64,000 bases of DNA, taken from assembly GCA_963681505.1 (NCBI GenBank), contig OY811973.1, positions 9,162,763 to 9,226,762 of the forward strand, read 5' to 3'. The position numbers and the translations under genes were made by a program. Source of the DNA: Eunapius fragilis. Taxonomy: Eukaryota > Porifera > Demospongiae > Spongillida > Spongillidae. Positions 9,750 through 22,000 of this stretch are shown here, piece after piece; positions within the stretch are counted from its first letter, which is position 1, and each line of letters begins with the position of its first letter. The notes beneath the pieces are model-generated. The model was not told where the DNA came from and did not search any database. It saw only the letters and a list, made by a program, of their open reading frames with translations.

Positions 9750-12700
9750 ATGGACCGTACGTGTTCGGAGACCCATCTAGCTATGATTGCCAACGACCTC
9801 ACCGATTGGGAGTTGTTAGCTTACGGGCTTGGGCTGTCGGATGCAGAAGTGGAAGAGGTGGACCGAACGTACAGAGCACTTCCACTTAAAAGGGTCAAGA
9901 TGCTCTTGAAGTGGAAGAAAAAGTATAAGGAAAAGGCCACGTACGAGCGATTGGCCAAAGCTTTCTGCAGTCACCTCAGTAGAAATGATATGGCAGACCG
10001 AGTTCGCCAAGTATTAGCCACGCCCTCATGTGACAGTGGCATATCGTCACCATTCGCAGAACACCTCAAAATATGGTACACGCATAACGATCCCAACGAC
10101 GGTGTTTGGCCGCCGATTGAGAGAGGAAAATTCTGTAGTCGCGGTATGGTAAAAATCGAAATTCAATCGAATAGTGCTACATTACGTTTTAATGTGCCGA
10201 CATCAAACAACACTGATAGCGTCACCAAGAAAAGGGTTCCAGTTGAGCTAGAGAATATATTTGCCGAAGACTGTTCAAAGAAAAAGATGAAACGGAAGAA
10301 GGTGATCTTGATAGAAGGGGCACCTGGGTCTGGAAAGAGCACATTACTTTGGTACATGTGTGAGAAGTGGGCATCAGGTGAGCTCTTTCAAGAATTCCAT
10401 TTGGTAATATACATCAGGCTGCGGGAGTATAACACCACCCAGTCACTGTGTTCTATGGCTGACATACTTCCATGTAGCAGTGATATGAAGGAGAGTGCAT
10501 GGGATGAGATAAAGGCTGCTAATGGAAAGGGTGTGTTGTTCTTATTGGATGGATGGGATGAACTTCCACAGAGCATGCAAACTAACTCCACTTTTAAAGA
10601 TATCATAAAATCATCACCAAAGTATCCGCTGCTACTCAGTACAGTAGTGGTGACTTCGCGTTATGTGTCTTCTGATGAACTCCTGCGCCTGGCAACATCT
10701 CATTTAGAGATACTTGGATTTACTGACCGTGAGGTCAAAGAATGCATTCTGTACACAAGCAATAACGAAAAAGCTACAGATGCTCTAATGGCAGCACTGG
10801 AGTCACGGCCATCTTTGTTAAGCAGCTGTTATCTTCCACTGAATGTTATAATAATATCATACCTATATGAAGTAAAAGGAGCTAACCTACCTGTCACCTT
10901 GCTGGGGACATTCAAATTATTAATACTTCATTGCATTCAACGCCATGTCCGAAATAAAGAGCCTGATAAGGACCATGATGACATCATCTCTTTAGAATCC
11001 CTTCCACAGGAACTTCACAATTCATTTAATTCCCTCTGTGAATTAGCCTTTAATGGATTGATGCAAGACAGAATGATTTTTACTAGGGACGAATTAGGTT
11101 CAATCCCTGATCATCTGAGCTTGCTTCATGGAGCAAAAGTATATGAGGAAACTGGACCAAAAATGATATATTCATTTTTTCACCACACCATACAAGAACT
11201 ACTAGCAGCTATGCATATGTCAAAGGTGGCTCCTGATGAACAATTGGACTATTTCCGTAAATTATTCGGTCAACAAAGGTTTGATGCAATGATTCAATTC
11301 TATGCTGGAATCACTTCCCTTCAATTGGTTGGGATTAAAAGTATTTTGGTTGACATAATTTTATACAGTGCAGTTTTACAACATAGTGATGAATTGGAAT
11401 GCAACCCTAAAGCTAGAAACTGTGTTCAGAACATGCAGTCTGCAGACGATTTGAATGGCAATGGATGCGAAAAAATTAGCTCCAGGTTTGAGCCAGGTGG
11501 CAGTAATGAGCTTACGCAAATTAATAGCTCTGATGCTGATGAACTGAAGAAAATGATGATGATAGTATGTAAGGAAGCTATGGCAAATGATGCATTCATT
11601 GCTGGCATAGCCAAGGTGAGCAATGAATAATTAATAAAATAATAGATCTAGGGCCTTTGGTCATTGAGACGATGGTGCGTGGGGTTAAGCGGTTGTGAAG
11701 AGTTGGCATCTAGGCTGGCAGTTATCTGCTCCAAGCCAAAGTCTGTCATCATACATGACCCTATATGGCAGTTTGAACACCTGCCTTGTGAGATCGATCA
11801 CTGGCATCGGCCATTCTTAGGATTGAGCCCTATGAACTGTCCTGTGTTCTTTGAGGGCTATATTATCCAGGGGATACATTTGTCTACCGCAGAAATTTAT
11901 TTACGTTCTGCCAGTTTAACATCCCTTTTACATTTGACAGTCGTGCTCGTTATACAGGTCCTTCGGAGCTTGGCCCAAAATTGCCAAGCTGTAATTCTAT
12001 TTCTCTGGTCTGAAGTCAGTGCGTCAAAGTGATCGCGGTACACGTAGTTAGCATAGAAAATTACATAGAGTACTGAACCACGCATATCGTGATCGAATGG
12101 ATTCACTTTGAATTGGGACCAAAGAAAAAGAATTATACCTTGGCAATTTCGGGCTAAGCTCCAAAGACCTGTACAACGAGCATGCACCGTCAAATGTAAA
12201 ATGGATGTTAAATTTGCTGATCGTGAATAAATTTTTTATCTGTACACCGCGGTAAACAGATGTATCCCCGTGAGGACGCCATTAGACATAAAGAGGGAGC
12301 TTAGTTAATTAGAATTAATATTGGTTGTGGCAGAAGAGATCTTGGATTATATTATGCAAACTTGCTTATTTTTTCAGGCACTTGTGAAAACCACACTTCC
12401 GAATAGTGTTGGAAAGGAAATTCTATTACTTGCAAACTGCCTTCATGAAGCTGAAAACCCTACATTATATGAACTGGCTAATGAACTGATGGTTTTGATA
12501 GCAAATGTACCACTTTTACCATCCGACATCTTATCCCTGGGCCGGCTTATTGCAAAGTCAAGTATTATGACTGTAAGCCTCTTTGAGTGTAATCTATCAC
12601 CTGACTATATGAAGTCATTTGTTCAAGGGCTTGGTAACCACTCACTCACAATAAAGACATTTTTTCTTACATCTTTCTCAATTGAGGAGCAGTCTGTTGC

Positions 12701-13355
12701 CATTATCTCGGAATGGATCCGAAGTACTGGCAGTAAAATTGGGACACTGTGCTTGAGCCATTGTAACATAGGATGGAATGGCCTGACATGTATTATAAAG
12801 TCAATGAAAGGCCAAATGATACAAAAGCTTCTACTATGCATGTCAAATATAGAGATAGATGAAAATAATGGTTCCATGCTTCAGGATTTTATTATCTCAA
12901 CACCATTTATGAAGACTTTATATTTGTCATACAATGAGAAAGTAGGCAATATTGGAGCCCACTATATTGCCCAAGCACTTAGACACAACACTACTCTTAA
13001 AACCTTGGATCTATCTCGATGTGGAATCACACTACCTGGAGTAATTACATTATGTGATAGCCTGGAAACAAACACAGGAGTATATGACCTAAATTTAAGC
13101 CAGAATGATATAGGCGATGATGGCATCATTTATCTTAGCCACTCTCTTCAGCTCAACAAGACACTTACTGCATTAAATGTTATGTGTTGTATTTTTACAA
13201 AGCTTGGGCTTGAATCCTTAGCACAGATGCTTACATTCAACACAACCATTACAAAAATTTCATGGGCTGATGTAACAATGACAACCACAGCATTGAAGGT
13301 GGGGCTGGCATCATCAGGTCTGTTAACACCTTCTGTTGAGGCTGTACTGTTCTGA
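9750..13355 (+). CDS. NLR-type receptor (DEATH-NACHT-LRR), gene B
   Basis: Two exons: 9750-11615 (622 codons) and 12378-13355 (325 codons plus stop), joined in phase 0 across a GT-AG intron. Residues about 1-90 form a DEATH-fold-like domain (LAMIANDLTDWELLAYGLGL...MADRVRQVL). The NACHT domain has the P-loop GAPGSGKST at about residue 190 and the Walker B-type stretch VLFLLDGWDELP at about 260-271. NACHT-associated helices follow to the exon end. Exon 2 encodes leucine-rich repeats of the ribonuclease-inhibitor type (LKTLDLSRCGITLPG, VYDLNLSQNDIGDDG). Proteins of this architecture are cytosolic pattern sensors that oligomerise through NACHT and signal through DEATH contacts; the ligand is unknown. 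No frameshift is seen. The ATG is the first in frame, but a splice acceptor-like site just upstream leaves a 5' exon possible. Gene A (16174-19088) faces it. Confidence 0.85.
11870..12269. mobile_element. MITE inside the NLR B intron
   Basis: The 400-bp interval starts GGGGATACATTTGTCTACCGC-like and ends with the inverted counterpart (GCGGTAAACAGATGTATCCCC-like). The internal arms pair over most of the length (for example TTACATTTGAC with GTCAAATGTAA). It has no coding capacity. It accounts for more than half of the 762-bp intron; the homologous intron of gene A is only 59 bp. Confidence 0.7.
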
Positions 13356-13474
13356 AAGTTTGAATCACACTCTTATATGAAGGATTTGAGAAAGATGTTA
13401 AACTCAAGATTTAATCATCCACTCAACACTCTACCACAAAAATAGAACACCAACGTTTCAAGTCGCCATGTGTC

Positions 13475-13480
13475 AATAAA
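13475..13480 (+). promoter_or_regulatory. Polyadenylation signal for NLR B
   Basis: AATAAA lies 120 bases past the stop codon of the NLR B gene, followed by T/G-rich sequence. Confidence 0.45.
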
Positions 13481-15231
13481 ATATTTCTGTGCTATAGTTG
13501 TAAATGGGTTTCTTAATAGTTAAATAGATGCCTTGCGTAGCCTTCCAGGAGTCTTAAGAGGGTAATGCATTTTGAATTACTTCAATTTATAAAGATTACA
13601 TGTAAGTAAAGAGCTATACTACAGGTGGTGAATACAATCAAAGCCCATTTCTGTAGAGAGTTATTTTTTCAATGTGACGAGCAAGGCATCTTGAGTGCTA
13701 TCAGGATGAAATACCATCACAGTGCATTCTTCACGGAAGTAGAATGTCTTTTTATTAAATTGTTGACCTGGTATAACTGGTTCATATTCATCCGGGAGGG
13801 TAACACCCTTGATTAATAACATTGCCATGTTATTAATCAGGCCTGAACCAACCTGTATCGCCCCTGGTAAGGCCTGCACACAACAGGGAGCATATACATG
13901 TACGTACATAAATACATGCAACACAGGTGCTAAATGGTCAGTTGGCCACAGTTACACAGCCCTTCACAAATGTGGACAGTGGAAATGACACTATAAGTGG
14001 AGTATTTGTGGTTGGACAAGCAGATACCTGCACAGACATCAGGGGGTGTGGAATGCAGGGAGAACATGAGGGTCTGTCATAGGCTTCCACTTTAGCCTAT
14101 GTGTACTTTGGAATCCATCCTAGTCAAAATTTTGATCCACCCATGCTTGAAACAAAGGTAGTTTGAAGCCAACAAAAAGTGTTATAATGATACTAGATTT
14201 TGGGAAGCTCTGGCTGCTTAAAAGAAGAGATACCAGATTGCATTTTGGGCTTCATTACCCCAATTACCCTGGGTCCCTTTTACATGGGCGTTGGAAGGTA
14301 TTTAACATAGGTCCAGCAAATGAATGAATAATTACAGTGAGCGGAGTTACTTTAAAGTGAGCGGAACCACTACTGAGATACCTTTCATGAAGCCAAATGG
14401 AATAGTTGTTGTCTGTTTTAGACAACCCAAGGGGCATCCATGCATCCCTCCCGCCCAGCTAAGGCACATGAAAGAGCCCAAAAGTTTCCACACAGGGGTC
14501 TGGGGCGGAGCCCCAGAAGCTTTGCAAGTAGTGCATTATTAATGTCTAGAAACATATGAATATTCACTCACTCGTAAAATCAGCTAAGTCAAGTTAAGGT
14601 TAAGTAATAAATTAACGCACTTGAGTGTTTATTCATTATAATTCTCAGGACACCATGCATGCAAGTTAATGTATGCAAATACACACACTCAACCTTTATA
14701 GATATTACATGCACAGTGTAAGTAATAAATGTGTTTATCACAAAAACTTCATGATGCAAGCAAATGCTTGCTTCACTTGTAACCTTATAAGTACATAAGA
14801 CATGCTTGGGTTACTACAACCGTGTCTGTTGTGTCTTCTCAAGAACCCATTTTTCAGATGACTTCACTAATGCATCATCCCAGTACTCCCATGAGAACAG
14901 GCCTAGGAATGTGAAGCCAGTGCCGTAGAGAGGGTAGGGGGGAGGGGGGGGGGTGTATGCAGGGTAAGTTACCCCGGGCCTCAGGGTGTAAAGGGGCCTC
15001 CGGGTCCAGAAAATACTATTCCTACAAACTGGGGGTTGGGGGAATCTTCGTCAAAAAATGTGATCCTTGGCATGGGTGAGGGGCATCATTAACTTAAATA
15101 CCCCGGGCCTCCGTGCAGCTCTCAACAGACCTGTGTGGAACCAAAATCAATGTAGTAAATGAAGTTAAAAATGCCAGCCACTTCACTTCTCCGGCCTTTT
15201 GCCAGTTCAACATTGTCTGCATGGGAGAGGA
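13481..15231. other. Intergenic between the convergent NLR genes
   Basis: No confident gene. An 87-codon minus frame at 13661-13924 is the longest and has no recognised domain. Near 14930-15110 lies a G-rich repeat-like stretch (agagggtaggggggagg... ggggcctccgggtcc) resembling non-autonomous transposon ends. Confidence 0.4.
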
Positions 15232-15610
15232 TCAAAAAAAATATCTAGGCACTGATCCTACTTCTGTGTTCATACTTAGCCACAACTTAACTGCAGCATT
15301 GAATTCAGCAGGGTCATGACGAAACCAAACCCTAATGAAGGGCAACCAAAAGCCATGACATAGAGTATGAGAATCTGAAGTAGAAAAAGCTTTCCATATG
15401 GCAGGAGAGGAGTCAATCAATATTGACTGAAAGAGATGATAATGCAACTTCTTAGACAAATCAGGTAAGTTGGAAAGAGGAGAGAATAAAACAGACTTTA
15501 TTCACAAGAGCATTGAAATTCAAAATGGTACACAATGAATGATGATTGTTAGCATTATGAGGAAACAGAGGTGAAAGCAGAACATGAGCGATGAGAGAGA
15601 ATAAAAGCCA
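15232..15610 (-). pseudogene. Non-LTR retrotransposon pol fragment
   Basis: One minus frame reads NNHHSLCTILNFNALVNKV, then KLHYHLFQSILIDSSPAIWK, then FWLPFIRVWFRHDPAEFNAA and ends after KLWLSMNTEVG. In related elements this segment directly precedes the Cys/His knuckle seen in the relic at 13-676, so both derive from one family. Nothing of the reverse transcriptase core or of the C-terminus is present here. Dead fragment. Confidence 0.5.
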
Positions 15611-16173
15611 GTCCTATGGTGGACCATAAACATTTCATTATGAAAAAAATTTCTGGACATGAAACTGTTATCCATTTATCAATGTAATCATATGACAAAC
15701 CCTAGCTATGAGTCACATTAGTTACAAATATCAAACTATGGTGAGTACAGAGTTGCATATTTAATATGTTGTATGGCAGGATATGCTTGATCAACAAGAA
15801 CATTACTACATTGCATTTCAACATAAATATCATAAAACAAAAGGGTTGGATGCAAAGTTCCTAAAACTGATGCAGCATTCTCCCTCCAAATAGCAACAGA
15901 AAACATCTGCAAGATGTATACCAGAGATCTTTGTCATTGGTGGAGTGGCTCATGGAGTGAGGGTGCAGACGCCAGTACTTACAAGTGTAACAGCTGTGAA
16001 AGAATGGTATGCATAGGAGGCGAGGTAATTGTATTTTTTTAAGGGGGAAGGGTGGGCGGGGGGGGGGGGGGGCAGAGGGCGAGGTTATGTTGTTGGAATA
16101 CAATACATATGCATCTTTTTTATCTGAGCAGTTTTTAAAAGGAGGTTAGATAGCTGAAGGGTGTTCTGCAATA

Positions 16174-19088
16174 CTAGAATAGAACAGACTCAACAGATGG
16201 AGTTATTAGACCTGCAGACGCTAGCGTTCCTTTTAGTTTTTTACTATCCATGTATACATCAGCCCATTCTATTTTTCTTATGGTCGTGTTAAAAGTGAGC
16301 ATCACTGCTAAAGATTCAAGTCCAATCTCAGCAAACCAACAGCTCATGACATTTAATGCTGTAAGTGTCTTGTTGAGCTGAAGAGAGTGGCTAAGATAAA
16401 CAATGCCATCATCGCCAATATCATTCTGGCTTAAATTTAGGTCATTTACTCCGGTGTTTGTTTCCAGGCTATCACATAATGTAATTGCTCCAGGTAGTGT
16501 GATTCCGCATCGAGATAGATCCAAGGTTTTAAGAGTAGTGTTGTGTCTAAGTGCTTGGGCAATGTAGTGGGCTCCAATATTGCCTACTTCCTCATTGTAA
16601 GATAAATGTAAACTCTTCAAAGATGGTGTTGCAATGATAAAATCCTGCAGCAATAAACCATTGCTTTCATCAACATGCACATATGAGGCAAGCAATCGAA
16701 GTTCCTGTATGAAACGCTTTTTGAGTGAGTTCAGAATGAATGTCAGGCCCTTGCATCCAATGTCACACAAATACAGCACAAATGTCTCCATATTACTACT
16801 TAAAATCCATTCAGACAGTATTGCAACTGATGCTTCACCAATTGAGTTTGATGAAAGATAAAGACACTCAACATTTGACGAATAACTGCCAAGGCCTTGA
16901 GTGAATGCCTTCATGCAGCTAGATGACAGATTGCACTCAACAATTCTCACAACAGCAATGTTGCACTTTGCTATACGGCATCCCAATGACAAGCAGTCAG
17001 GTGGAGTAAGTGGGACATTCACAATTGTAATAATTTCATCTAATGGTTCATACAGTTTTGGATTATTAGCTTCGTAAAAACAGTTTGCTAATAATACCAT
17101 TTCCCTTCCAAGAGTATATGGGAGTGTGACGTTCACAAATCCCTGCAACATAAGCAAAGTAAGTTGCATGTCAATAAAGTCATTATTAATGAGGCACTCA
17201 CCTTAAATATCATTTGTGAAATTGTATTATTTTCCATTGTTAATTTTTTACATATCATCTGGATCGTTTTTTCTAGTTCAGTCTCATTGGACCTAAGCTT
17301 CTCCTTGATCTCATTGTCGCCTGGCTGAACGATTGACTTTAGAATTTCTAATTCTTCATCATTCTCGATATCAGTAGGTAAGTGATTATACATCATTTTT
17401 CTAAGCCCAGGGTTGCATGCTGCTGACATCATTAGTAATGTATCATTATTTGGTTCTACCCGCAAATTCCTAAAAATTATATGATAGAGAATGCCTCTGA
17501 AGTCAGCCAATTGAAGGGAAGTGATCCCGGCATAGAACTGAAACATTGTGTCGAGTTTTGGTTGACCAAATAAGTGAAAAAATAAATACAATTGGAATTC
17601 AGAATGCAATTTTGACAAATGCATAGCTGCTAACAATTCTTGGACGGTATGGTGAAAGAAAGAGTATGTTGTTCCTGTTTTGGACTCCTCGTGCATTTTT
17701 ACTCCACGAAGCAGGCTCAGGTGATCCAGAATTGAACCCAATTCATCGTTAGCAAACACCATTTTATGATTCATCAATCCATTAAAAGCTAACTCACAGA
17801 GGGAATTAAATGATGTGTGGAGTTCCTGTGGAAGGTTTTCTAAAGAGATGATGTCATCATGGTCCTTATCAGGCTCTTTATTTCGGATATGACGTTGAAT
17901 GCAATGAATTATCAATAATTTGAATACCTCCAACAATGTTGAAGGTATATGACCATTTCTAACCTGAAAAACAAATGATATTATTATAACGTTTAGTGGA
18001 AGATGACAGCTTCCTAACAAAGATGGCCGTGACTCCAGTGCTGCCATTAGAGCATGCGTAGCTTCTTCGTTATTGTTTGTGGTGTCCAGGATGCATTCTT
18101 TGATCTCATTGTCAGTAAATCCCAGTATTTCCAAATGGGATGTTGATAAGAAAAGAAGATCATCGGAGGTTATGTAACGAGATGTCACCACCACTGTACT
18201 GAGTAGCAGTGGATACTCTGGTGATGACTTTATGATATCTTTAAAAATGGAGTTAGTTTGCATGCTCTGTGGAAGTTCGTCCCATCCATCCAATAAGAAC
18301 AACACACCCTTTCCATTAGCAGTCTTTATTTCTTCCCATGCACTCTCCTTCATATCACTGCTACATGGAAGTATGTCAGCCACAGAACACAGCGACTTGG
18401 TGGTGCTGTACTCACGTAGCTTGATATATATTACTAAACTGAATTGTTGAAAGAGCTCACCTGATGCCCACTTCTCACTCAGGTGACAAAGTAATGTGCT
18501 CTTGCCTGAACCAGGTGCACCTTCTATTAAAATCACTGTCTTACCATTTGTTTCATTTTCAGAATGGTCCTCATCAAATATATTTTCTAGCTGAATGGGG
18601 ACTTTTTTCGTCAATACCTTAACAGGCAACGACGCGTTGCTGATTTCAATTTCTATTTTTACCATATCGAGTTTACAGAATTTTCCTCTCTCGATCGGCG
18701 GCCAAACATCGTCGTTGGGATCATTATGCGTGTACCATATTTTGAGGTGTTCTGCGAATGGTGACGATATGCCACTGTCACATGAGGGCGTGGCTAATAC
18801 TTGGCGAACTCGGTCTGCCATATCATTTCTTTTAAGTAAACTGAAGGCTGTAACCAATCCTTCGTATGTGGCATCTTCCTTGTACTTTTTCTTCCATCTC
18901 AAGAGCATCTTGACCCTTTTAAGTGGGAGCGTTCTGTACGTTAGGTTCACCTCTTCCACTTCTGCTTCCGACAGTCCAAGTACAGCCACAATCTCCCAAT
19001 TGGTGAGGTCTTTGGCAATCATAGCTAGATGGTTGTCCGAGCACAGGTGGTTCATATCCGCCTTGAACGGATCACTGTTGCTGCACAT
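16174..19088 (-). CDS. NLR-type receptor (DEATH-NACHT-LRR), gene A
   Basis: Two exons on the minus strand: 19088-17202 (629 codons) and 17142-16174 (322 codons plus stop). They are separated by a 59-bp intron with donor AAG|GTGAGT and acceptor TTGCAG|GG, phase 0. DEATH-like fold at residues about 15-105 (LAMIAKDLTNWEIVAVLGLS). P-loop GAPGSGKST and Walker B-type VLFLLDGWDELP follow. Exon 2 encodes LRRs ending TPSVESVLF. The LRR stretch from SYNEEVGNIGAHYIAQALRH to NDLNLSQNDIGDDG is nearly identical at the base level to gene B, whereas the first LRR units differ strongly. It is an intact-looking paralogue of B and C, with the same inferred cytosolic sensor role. Its 3' end faces that of gene B. 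Confidence 0.85.
17143..17201 (-). other. 59-bp intron of NLR A
   Basis: GTGAGTGCC at the 5' end and TTATGTTGCAG at the 3' end on the minus strand. The open frame reads through it, so an unspliced transcript would end soon after LCLCCRDL without LRRs. Confidence 0.8.
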
Positions 19089-19645
19089 ATGTCGCTACGA
19101 ATGCAGCGTATAGCTTACAATGTTTAATTGATTAATCATACCAAATTACCATTATGATATATAGCTTTCCATAAATGCAGATCCCCACCCCCTCCCCCCT
19201 GAACCTGACCGGGCAAAGGCTATTCATTTGTTGACATCGCTAACTAGTCAGGGGGCCTGGCTAGCTGATGCACATCAGTCGGGTCCCTAGACTAGTCGCT
19301 ATAATGCGACATTTGTAATATTGAGTCTGGCTACATAATCAGCACGCACAATCCGCAAGCGATGACGAAAATCTGCGCTACTTGATCTCCCAAGCCAACG
19401 CCATTATAAATTCACACTCAATGGCGACACCTTCCGCCGCGCTGACATTGCAAGCTATATTCAAGGCCTATGGTCGGCGATATGAATGACATGATTTTTG
19501 AGTTTGTACGCTTCCGCGTCCGCATGGACCGTAGTAGATGCCTGCGGAAAGTAAAGCCTATATACAAACAGGGTGCTGGTCAATAAAAGTATAATGTTTT
19601 TGTACACCATCTCTGCCGACTTTAAAATTGTCAGCAGGAAATATA
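19089..19645. other. Intergenic, upstream of NLR A
   Basis: About 550 bp with no recognisable gene. A C-rich patch lies near 19181-19200. This is the region where the NLR A promoter should sit; I see no clear TATA box. Confidence 0.35.
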
Positions 19646-19832
19646 TACAAACAATTAAAAAAATTCTCTACAAGAGATGGGATCATGGTGGTATATAGAA
19701 TTTGAAGGCAATAGTGGTGCAAAAAGCAAGGAAACAAGAGTCTAATAACAAAGTAAAATAATGTAATAGTCTTATACTTAGCACATTTGTAAGATACTGT
19801 GCTCGTCATGTGCTAAATGTATATATAGGACT

Positions 19833-21246
19833 CATTGCCACTGTCCAATCTGCCTTATCTGGGATACGTGTGGTTAATCAAGCTGATGCCACACTATTGG
19901 GTTCACCAATTGGAGATATTGGTTCCATCACAGTTGCTATTGAAACCAAGACCGCCATGCTGAAGTGCCTTCGTGAGAGACTCCATTACCTAACTTGTCA
20001 TGATGCCATCTCTTATTGCGTCACTCTTTGGCCATACCTAAACGTCTGTACCTGCTCAGAACGTCACCTTGATTTCTCTCATCCAGTTTAATGATCTATG
20101 ATAATGAACTCAGAGCAACGGTTTGTAGCTCTTTTATCCAACTGGCTGAAAGTGACCCCTCTTGGACACAATCCACTTTGCCTGTGCGTCATGGAGGGCT
20201 GGGAATTCGGAGCGCTGTGCAGCTGGCACCTTTTGCCTTCTTGACTTCAGCTGCTGCCTCCTCCGGACTTGCTCACCTCAGCTATGTGGATGAGGCTCTT
20301 GCTGCATAGTCCCAAGGGTGTCAAGAACAACCCCCCACTGATGCTGCTGCTGCCCATCATCAGAAGGCATGGGATACAATCAGCGTATCTTCTATTGCAG
20401 ATACACTATTTTCAGACTCATCCGATCCAATGCACAGGCTCGTTTCCTTGCGGCATCCCGTAAGGAGTCTGGTGCATGCTTAAATGCCCTGCCGGTTACA
20501 TCAATGGGACTACGCATGGATGATGCTACTATGAGAATATCTATGGGTCTCCGTCTGGGACTACCTTTATGTCAAAGCCATACCTGCCAACACTGTGGGG
20601 CAGAGGTGTCTCATTTTACCACGGATGGCATAAGCTGCAGAAAGAGTGCAGGACGCCATCACCGCCATTCAGATGTGAACGAGATCATACAAGCAGTTGC
20701 TCAACAGGCAGAAGATAGGAAGAAGTATAAACATCTTGACTCATGCTACTTTTTCACTCCAGTGGCAATAGAGACAAGTGGAGCTTTTGGATCAAAGACA
20801 ACGGAGTTCCTGAAAGAGTTGGGGCATCAATTGAAGTAGGTGTCTGGAGAAGCCAACTCCTTTGCATACCTCACTCAGAGACTCTCAGTTGCCGTCCAAC
20901 GTGGCAATGCGTTGGGAACAATCAGGATGGACAGTCAAGAGGAAGAGTTTTTTAGTATAAAAATCGTTGTATTGTATGAGTGAGTGAGTGAGTGCGTTAG
21001 GATAAGTATATGTTAGGTCCTGTTGTTACTCACACAAAAACTCTCAGTTGCCGTCCAACGTGGCAATGCATTGGGAACAATCAAGATGGACAGTCAAGAG
21101 GAAGAGTTTTTTGTATAAAAATTGTTGTATTGCATGAGTGAGTGAGTGAGTGCGTTAGGATAAGTATATGTTAGGTCCTATTGTTGTTAGCCATATGTGT
21201 AGAGAATACATTATAATCTATTGTATCTTGTATTCGATCAATTCAT
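19833..21246 (+). pseudogene. 5'-truncated non-LTR retrotransposon insertion with pol C-terminal relic
   Basis: Successive frames read NQADATLLGSPIGD, then VRHGGLGIRSAVQLAPFAFL, then SGACLNALPVTSMGLRMDDA and CQHCGAEVSHFTTDGISCR. They continue HLDSCYFFTPVAIETSGAFG and QRLSVAVQRGNALGT. This is the standard order of the C-terminal half of non-LTR pol proteins in sponges, with frameshifts and an internal deletion between RHSDVNEIIQAVAQQAEDRK and its usual preceding block. The insertion is bordered by a 5-bp duplication, GGACT, so it is a real retrotransposition event into the foldback element. The 3' tail has a GAGTGAGTGAGTGAGTG stretch in place of poly(A). Confidence 0.65.
20878..21190 (+). repeat. 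Tandem duplication of the retroelement 3' end
   Basis: The block 20880-21028 is repeated at 21041-21188 with a few substitutions, including the end of the coding region and the GTGAGTGAGTGAGTG tail. Such tail duplications are common in non-LTR elements that use short 3' tandem repeats. Confidence 0.75.
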
Positions 21247-21366
21247 GGACTATTACATTATTTTACTTTATTATTGGACTCTTGTTTCCTTGCTTTTTAC
21301 ACCACTATTGCCTTCAAATCCTATACACCCCCATCTTTCTCATAGAGAATTTTTTATGACTTGTTT

Positions 21367-21824
21367 CATTGATTTTTTTTTGTACACCATGGGTTGTGTG
21401 ACATCATGTGGATACAATTTGCATATACATAGGATAAATGAAGCTAAGCGATCCAATCATCAGAAGTCTCGGGTATAGGATGAGTGTTTTAGACATTCGT
21501 TGTCAATGTCTTCCGATGCTGTACTAGAGTGACCTATAATTCACAATGCTAATGATATTCCCCCCCCTTGCCTTACAGCACGATTTAATTATTAACAAAT
21601 AATTGCTCGATGAATTAATTAACGCTACAATATCCTAGCGACATATCGCGGAAGCACTGGTTGTAATCACATGCATCAGCCTCATTATCATTATATGGGA
21701 TTGTATCCAGACAGTGTCAGCAGGTGGATCGTATCCAATCCTAACCATTGTTCAGCCTTTGTGTGCAAAAGAGTTGCTGTGAACAACAAGTGTATACACT
21801 TACTTCAAAGGGTTGAAGCATAGC
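21367..21824. other. No supportable gene
   Basis: Short sequence between foldback element F1 and the fibrinogen-like relic. I see nothing beyond a C8 run near 21561. Confidence 0.4.
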
Positions 21825-21827
21825 TCA

Positions 21828-22000
21828 AAGAGGACCAAAGCCAATCTTGTACCCATTCCAGGTCCTATCAACGTTCACTGATCCATCCATCCTTCTTTGT
21901 ATGACAGTAAACCCTCCAGTTGGGGTCATTCTACAGAAGACATCAAGTGGTTGTGAGGCTGATAGTGTAGACATCAGACTCTCTCCGTCCCTAGTTCCAA
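21828..22000 (-). pseudogene. Fibrinogen-like domain exon relic
   Basis: The minus frame reads [20 protein letters not shown], then [20 protein letters not shown], then a stop. This matches the N-terminal part of the fibrinogen C-terminal (FReD) domain, where the family reads VxCDMxxxGGGWTVIQRRxDGS and continues well past GFG. One Gly-Trp of the GGGWT motif is missing and the frame ends at once, so this is probably a broken exon. FReD proteins are secreted recognition or matrix proteins. Confidence 0.6.

Larger units (their letters stand above)
19646..21366. mobile_element. Foldback element F1, split by a retroelement insertion
   Basis: Left part 19646-19832 and right part 21247-21366 are the two halves of a hairpin element of the family also seen at 22490, 22996, 26123 and 59083. 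The shared core reads aaaaagcaaggaaacaag, and the apex carries tgctaaat...atagga. The halves are separated by a pol fragment bounded by GGACT on both sides (19828-19832 and 21247-21251). Confidence 0.7.

Noticed and set aside
13661-13924. 87-codon minus frame with EYEPVIPGQQFNKKTF
   Set aside because: Looks protein-like but I could not place it in any family and it has no neighbouring exons.
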